Shown here: in pieces, positions 61,490-64,000 of the stretch | Position numbering within the stretch: the stretch's first letter is position 1 | Layout of the letters: each line of letters opens with the position of its first letter | Assembly (NCBI RefSeq): GCF_030581075.1 | Contig: NZ_JAUQSW010000006.1 | Span: forward strand, 248,001-312,000 | DNA length: 64,000 nt | Direction: 5' to 3' | From: Hymenobacter cheonanensis | GTDB lineage: Bacteria; Bacteroidota; Bacteroidia; Cytophagales; Hymenobacteraceae | Program-made: the position numbers and the translations under genes | The notes under the pieces: model-generated | The model's input: the letters and a program-made list of their open reading frames with translations, nothing else | Databases searched by the model: none | What the model was told of the DNA's origin: nothing

Positions 61490-63889
61490 ATGTCCACCCC
61501 CTACTCCAACCTGCGGCCCACCCCCTTTAGGCCGCCGGCCCTGCGCCTGCTGGCGCTGGCCGCCCTGCTTGGCGCGTCCAGCCCCGCCCGCGCCCAAACC
61601 GCTAGCCCGCCCCAGCTCGGCAAGGCCAGTATTAAGGAAATTCTGGCGGCCCTCACCACCGAGGAAAAAGTAAAGCTGGTGGTTGGCATGGGCTTTTACC
61701 CCTCGGGCTTTCCCGAAGGCCTGCTGCCGCCCGGCAACCCCGGCGACCGTGAGGTGCCCGAAAAAGTGCCCGGCGCGGCCGGCCGCACCCACGCCATTGC
61801 CCGGCTGGGCATCCCATCGCTCACGCTTTCGGATGGGCCGGCGGGCGTGCGCATCGACGCCATTCGGGGCAAAGACAGTACGAAGACGTACTACGCCACG
61901 GCCTTCCCGGTGGCTACGCTGCTCGCCTCCAGCTGGGACACCACGCTGGTGCGCCGCGTGGGCGTGGCCTTCGGCAGCGAGGTGCGCGACTTTGGCATCG
62001 ACGTGCTGCTGGCGCCGGGCATGAACATTCACCGCAACCCGCTGGGCGGGCGCAACTTCGAGTACTACTCCGAAGACCCGGTGGTGGCCGGCAACGTGGC
62101 GGCGGCGTTTGTGAACGGCATTGAGAGCAACGGCGTGGGCACGTCCATCAAGCACTTTGCGCTTAACAACCAGGAATTTAACCGTATGCAGCTCAACTCG
62201 CACATCAACGAGCGGGCGCTGCGCGAAGTCTACCTCAAGGGCTTTCAGCTGGCGGTGAAAAAGTCGCAGCCCTGGACGGTGATGTCGTCTTACAACAAGA
62301 TAAACGGCACTTACACCTCCGAAAGCCACGACCTGCTCACGAGCCTGCTGCGCCAGGAATGGGGCTTTAAGGGGCTGGTGATGACTGACTGGTACGGCGG
62401 CGCCGACGCCGTAGCGCAGCTCAAGGCCGGCAACGATTTGCTGGAGCCCGGCACCTACAAGCAGACGCAGGCCATTTTGGCGGGCCTCCAAAGCGGCCAG
62501 CTCACCTCGGCCCAGCTCGACCAAAACGTGACCCGCGTGCTGGAGCTGGTGTTGAAGTCGCCCACTTTCAAGGGCTACAAATACAGCAGCCAGCCGGCCC
62601 TGAAGGCCAACGCCGCCGTGGCCCGCCAGGCCGCCGCCGAGAGCATGGTGCTGCTGCGCAACGAGGCCAGGGCCCTGCCCCTGGCGGCTGGCCAGCAGGT
62701 GGCGCTGTTTGGCAATACCTCTTACAGCCTCATTGCGGGCGGCACGGGCAGCGGCGACGTGAACCGCGCCTACACCGTGTCGCTGGCGCAGGGCCTGAGT
62801 AGCGCGGGTTTCACGGTGGCCACGGCCCCTGGCCAGGCCTACGCGCAGTACCTGAAAGTTGAAAAAGCCAAGCTGCCCAAGAAGAAAAACTTTTTCGACC
62901 CGGTGCCCGTCATTCCCGAAATGATGCCCGACGCGGCCATGCTGGCGCAGCAAGCCCAGGCAGCCGACGTGGCCCTCATCACGCTGGGGCGCAGCGCCGG
63001 CGAGGGCGGCGACCGCCAGGTGGCCGACGACTTCGACCTGACGGCCGCCGAGCAGGCCCTGCTCAAGCAGGTAGCCACGGCCTTCCACGCCCAGGGCAAA
63101 AAGGTGGTGGTTATCCTCAACACCGGCGGCGTAATGGAGGTGGCTAGCTGGCGCAACCAGGCCGATGCCATCTTGCTGGGCTGGCAGCCCGGCCAGGAGG
63201 GCGGCCACGCGCTGGCCGACGTGCTGAGCGGCCAGGTAGCGCCGTCGGGCAAGCTCGCCACTACGTTTCCGGTGGCGTATGCCGATGTGCCCTACGCGGC
63301 CGACTTTCCGGGCAAGCTGCTGGCTAGCACTGATAAAGGCAACTCGCTCTCGGGTCAGCCTTCCGAAAACTTTTATAATGAAGGTATTTACGTCGGCTAC
63401 CGCTACTACAACACCTTCAAGGTAAAGCCGGCCTATGAGTTTGGCTATGGCTTGAGCTACAGCACCTTCACCTACGGCAAGCTGCAACTCAGCGCGCCTT
63501 CGCTGGCGGGCAAAATTACGGCCAGCCTCAAAGTGACCAACAGCGGCGCCGTGGCGGGCAAGGAAGTGGTGCAGCTTTACGTGCACGCCCCAAAAGGCAC
63601 CCTGGCCAAGCCCGAGAGCGAGCTGCGCGCCTTTGCCAAAACCAATCTGCTAGCCCCCGGCCAGTCGCAAACCCTCACCTTCACCCTCACCGCCGCCGAC
63701 CTGGCCTCGTACAACACGGCCGCCGAGGCCTGGCAGACCGATGCCGGCACCTACACGGCCCGCGCCGGGGCCTCGTCGCTCGACATTCGCCAGTCGGCCA
63801 CCTTCACCGTGCCCAAGCTGGTAGTGGTGCAGAAAAGCCGCCGGCTGCTAGCCCCGCAAAGCCCCGTAAAGGAGCTGAGCGCAAAGTAA
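61490..63889 (+). CDS. Glycoside hydrolase family 3, exported (second copy)
   Basis: A 799-residue GH3 enzyme with a long Pro-rich signal region ending ASSPARAQ. LSDGPAGVRIDAIRG and GGRNFEYYSEDP mark the barrel, and the catalytic Asp is in VMTDWYGG. The fibronectin III-like end (VQLYVHAPKG) is followed by a short Lys-rich tail. It differs widely from the GH3 at 57.5 kb and has an insert around NFFDPVPVIPE. Probably co-transcribed with GH30 (33-bp gap). Ends at a very long terminator palindrome. Confidence 0.92.
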   Translation: MSTPYSNLRPTPFRPPALRLLALAALLGASSPARAQTASPPQLGKASIKEILAALTTEEKVKLVVGMGFYPSGFPEGLLPPGNPGDREVPEKVPGAAGRTHAIARLGIPSLTLSDGPAGVRIDAIRGKDSTKTYYATAFPVATLLASSWDTTLVRRVGVAFGSEVRDFGIDVLLAPGMNIHRNPLGGRNFEYYSEDPVVAGNVAAAFVNGIESNGVGTSIKHFALNNQEFNRMQLNSHINERALREVYLKGFQLAVKKSQPWTVMSSYNKINGTYTSESHDLLTSLLRQEWGFKGLVMTDWYGGADAVAQLKAGNDLLEPGTYKQTQAILAGLQSGQLTSAQLDQNVTRVLELVLKSPTFKGYKYSSQPALKANAAVARQAAAESMVLLRNEARALPLAAGQQVALFGNTSYSLIAGGTGSGDVNRAYTVSLAQGLSSAGFTVATAPGQAYAQYLKVEKAKLPKKKNFFDPVPVIPEMMPDAAMLAQQAQAADVALITLGRSAGEGGDRQVADDFDLTAAEQALLKQVATAFHAQGKKVVVILNTGGVMEVASWRNQADAILLGWQPGQEGGHALADVLSGQVAPSGKLATTFPVAYADVPYAADFPGKLLASTDKGNSLSGQPSENFYNEGIYVGYRYYNTFKVKPAYEFGYGLSYSTFTYGKLQLSAPSLAGKITASLKVTNSGAVAGKEVVQLYVHAPKGTLAKPESELRAFAKTNLLAPGQSQTLTFTLTAADLASYNTAAEAWQTDAGTYTARAGASSLDIRQSATFTVPKLVVVQKSRRLLAPQSPVKELSAK

Positions 63890-63892
63890 CCC

Positions 63893-63964
63893 GGTTGATT
63901 TCCAGCAGAAAAAAAGGCTTCCCGATGGTATCGGGAAGCCTTTTTTTTCTGCTGGAAATCAACC
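63893..63964. terminator. Very long terminator palindrome after GH3
   Basis: Arms of about 34 bp around a 3-nt loop. The inner part (AAGGCTTCCCGAT / ATCGGGAAGCCTT) is a normal terminator stem flanked by A- and T-runs, but pairing continues outward to GGTTGATTTCCAGCAG and its mirror, with one extra T in the right arm. Confidence 0.92.
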
Positions 63965-64000
63965 AGCTACATGGTAGAGGCCGGCTGACTCTTCATTTTC

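Noticed and set aside
61310..63586. 758-codon open frame antisense to the second GH3 gene
   Set aside because: High-GC codon bias keeps the opposite strand open; the product is His/Gly/Arg-rich and shows no domain, whereas the GH3 frame is unmistakable.
54291..63889. A classical polysaccharide utilisation locus
   Set aside because: No SusC/SusD pair and no hybrid two-component or sigma/anti-sigma regulator in the block.
1..64000. CRISPR arrays, tRNA or rRNA genes, insertion sequences
   Set aside because: Searched by eye: no regularly spaced repeats, no cloverleaf arms with T-loop motif, no transposase-like frame.

Overview
The window is a GC-rich chromosomal segment of a Bacteroidota bacterium, most likely Hymenobacter or a close relative in the Cytophagales. 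Evidence: a PorD-type (DUF4835) type IX secretion protein, the Bacteroidota-type RNA polymerase omega subunit, Bacteroidota -7 promoter elements (TAnnTTTG), many secreted proteins and lipoproteins, a CarboxypepD_reg/outer-membrane-barrel protein, and the gene order BamD - omega - CoaC/CoaB - PorD - RecN - FabI. There are no rRNA genes, no recognisable tRNAs, no CRISPR array and no transposase. Most of the window is ordinary core and accessory chromosome.

Layout. 0-5 kb: BtuF-like binding protein, dienelactone hydrolase, AT-rich lipoprotein, orphan molybdenum hydroxylase large subunit, secreted SH3-like protein. 5-9.3 kb: MFS transporter, an unrecognised two-repeat protein, M28 peptidase. 9.5-15.5 kb: TolC/MFP/RND efflux operon with a long palindrome between its second and third genes. 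15.6-16.6 kb: GH43 enzyme. 16.7-25 kb: a minus-strand core block (OstA-like, BamD, RpoZ, split CoaC + CoaB, PorD, RecN, FabI). 25-31 kb: nucleotide-kinase-like protein, TilS, malate dehydrogenase, a lipoprotein beside an AT-rich intergenic stretch, and a GT9 glycosyltransferase. 30.3-34 kb: 5-oxoprolinase operon pxpB-pxpC-pxpA with an NRAMP-fold transporter that lacks the metal-binding motifs. 34-40 kb: M1 and M16 peptidases, then an SRA-HNH nuclease, a stand-alone SRA protein and an O-methyltransferase in tight succession. 40-48 kb: large outer-membrane barrel protein, LysM transglycosylase, thioredoxin-fold protein without active-site cysteines, PanB. 48-54 kb: CreD, RluA-type pseudouridine synthase, desaturase, and the rpsP-rimM-trmD-rplS group. 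54-64 kb: a carbohydrate block (CE12 acetylesterase, CE8 pectin esterase, GH3, GH30, GH3) interrupted by an aminotransferase.

How the parts fit. PanB and CoaC/CoaB belong to pantothenate/CoA synthesis; BamD, OstA-like and PorD to outer-membrane biogenesis and secretion; the carbohydrate enzymes point to pectin and beta-glucan degradation, but no SusC/SusD pair is present. The best candidates for something under-described are the SRA-HNH + solo SRA pair, the NRAMP-like transporter in the 5-oxoprolinase operon, and the octamer GGCTAGCC, of which I counted at least 33 copies against about 2 expected from base composition. Several families of dispersed inverted repeats sit between genes.
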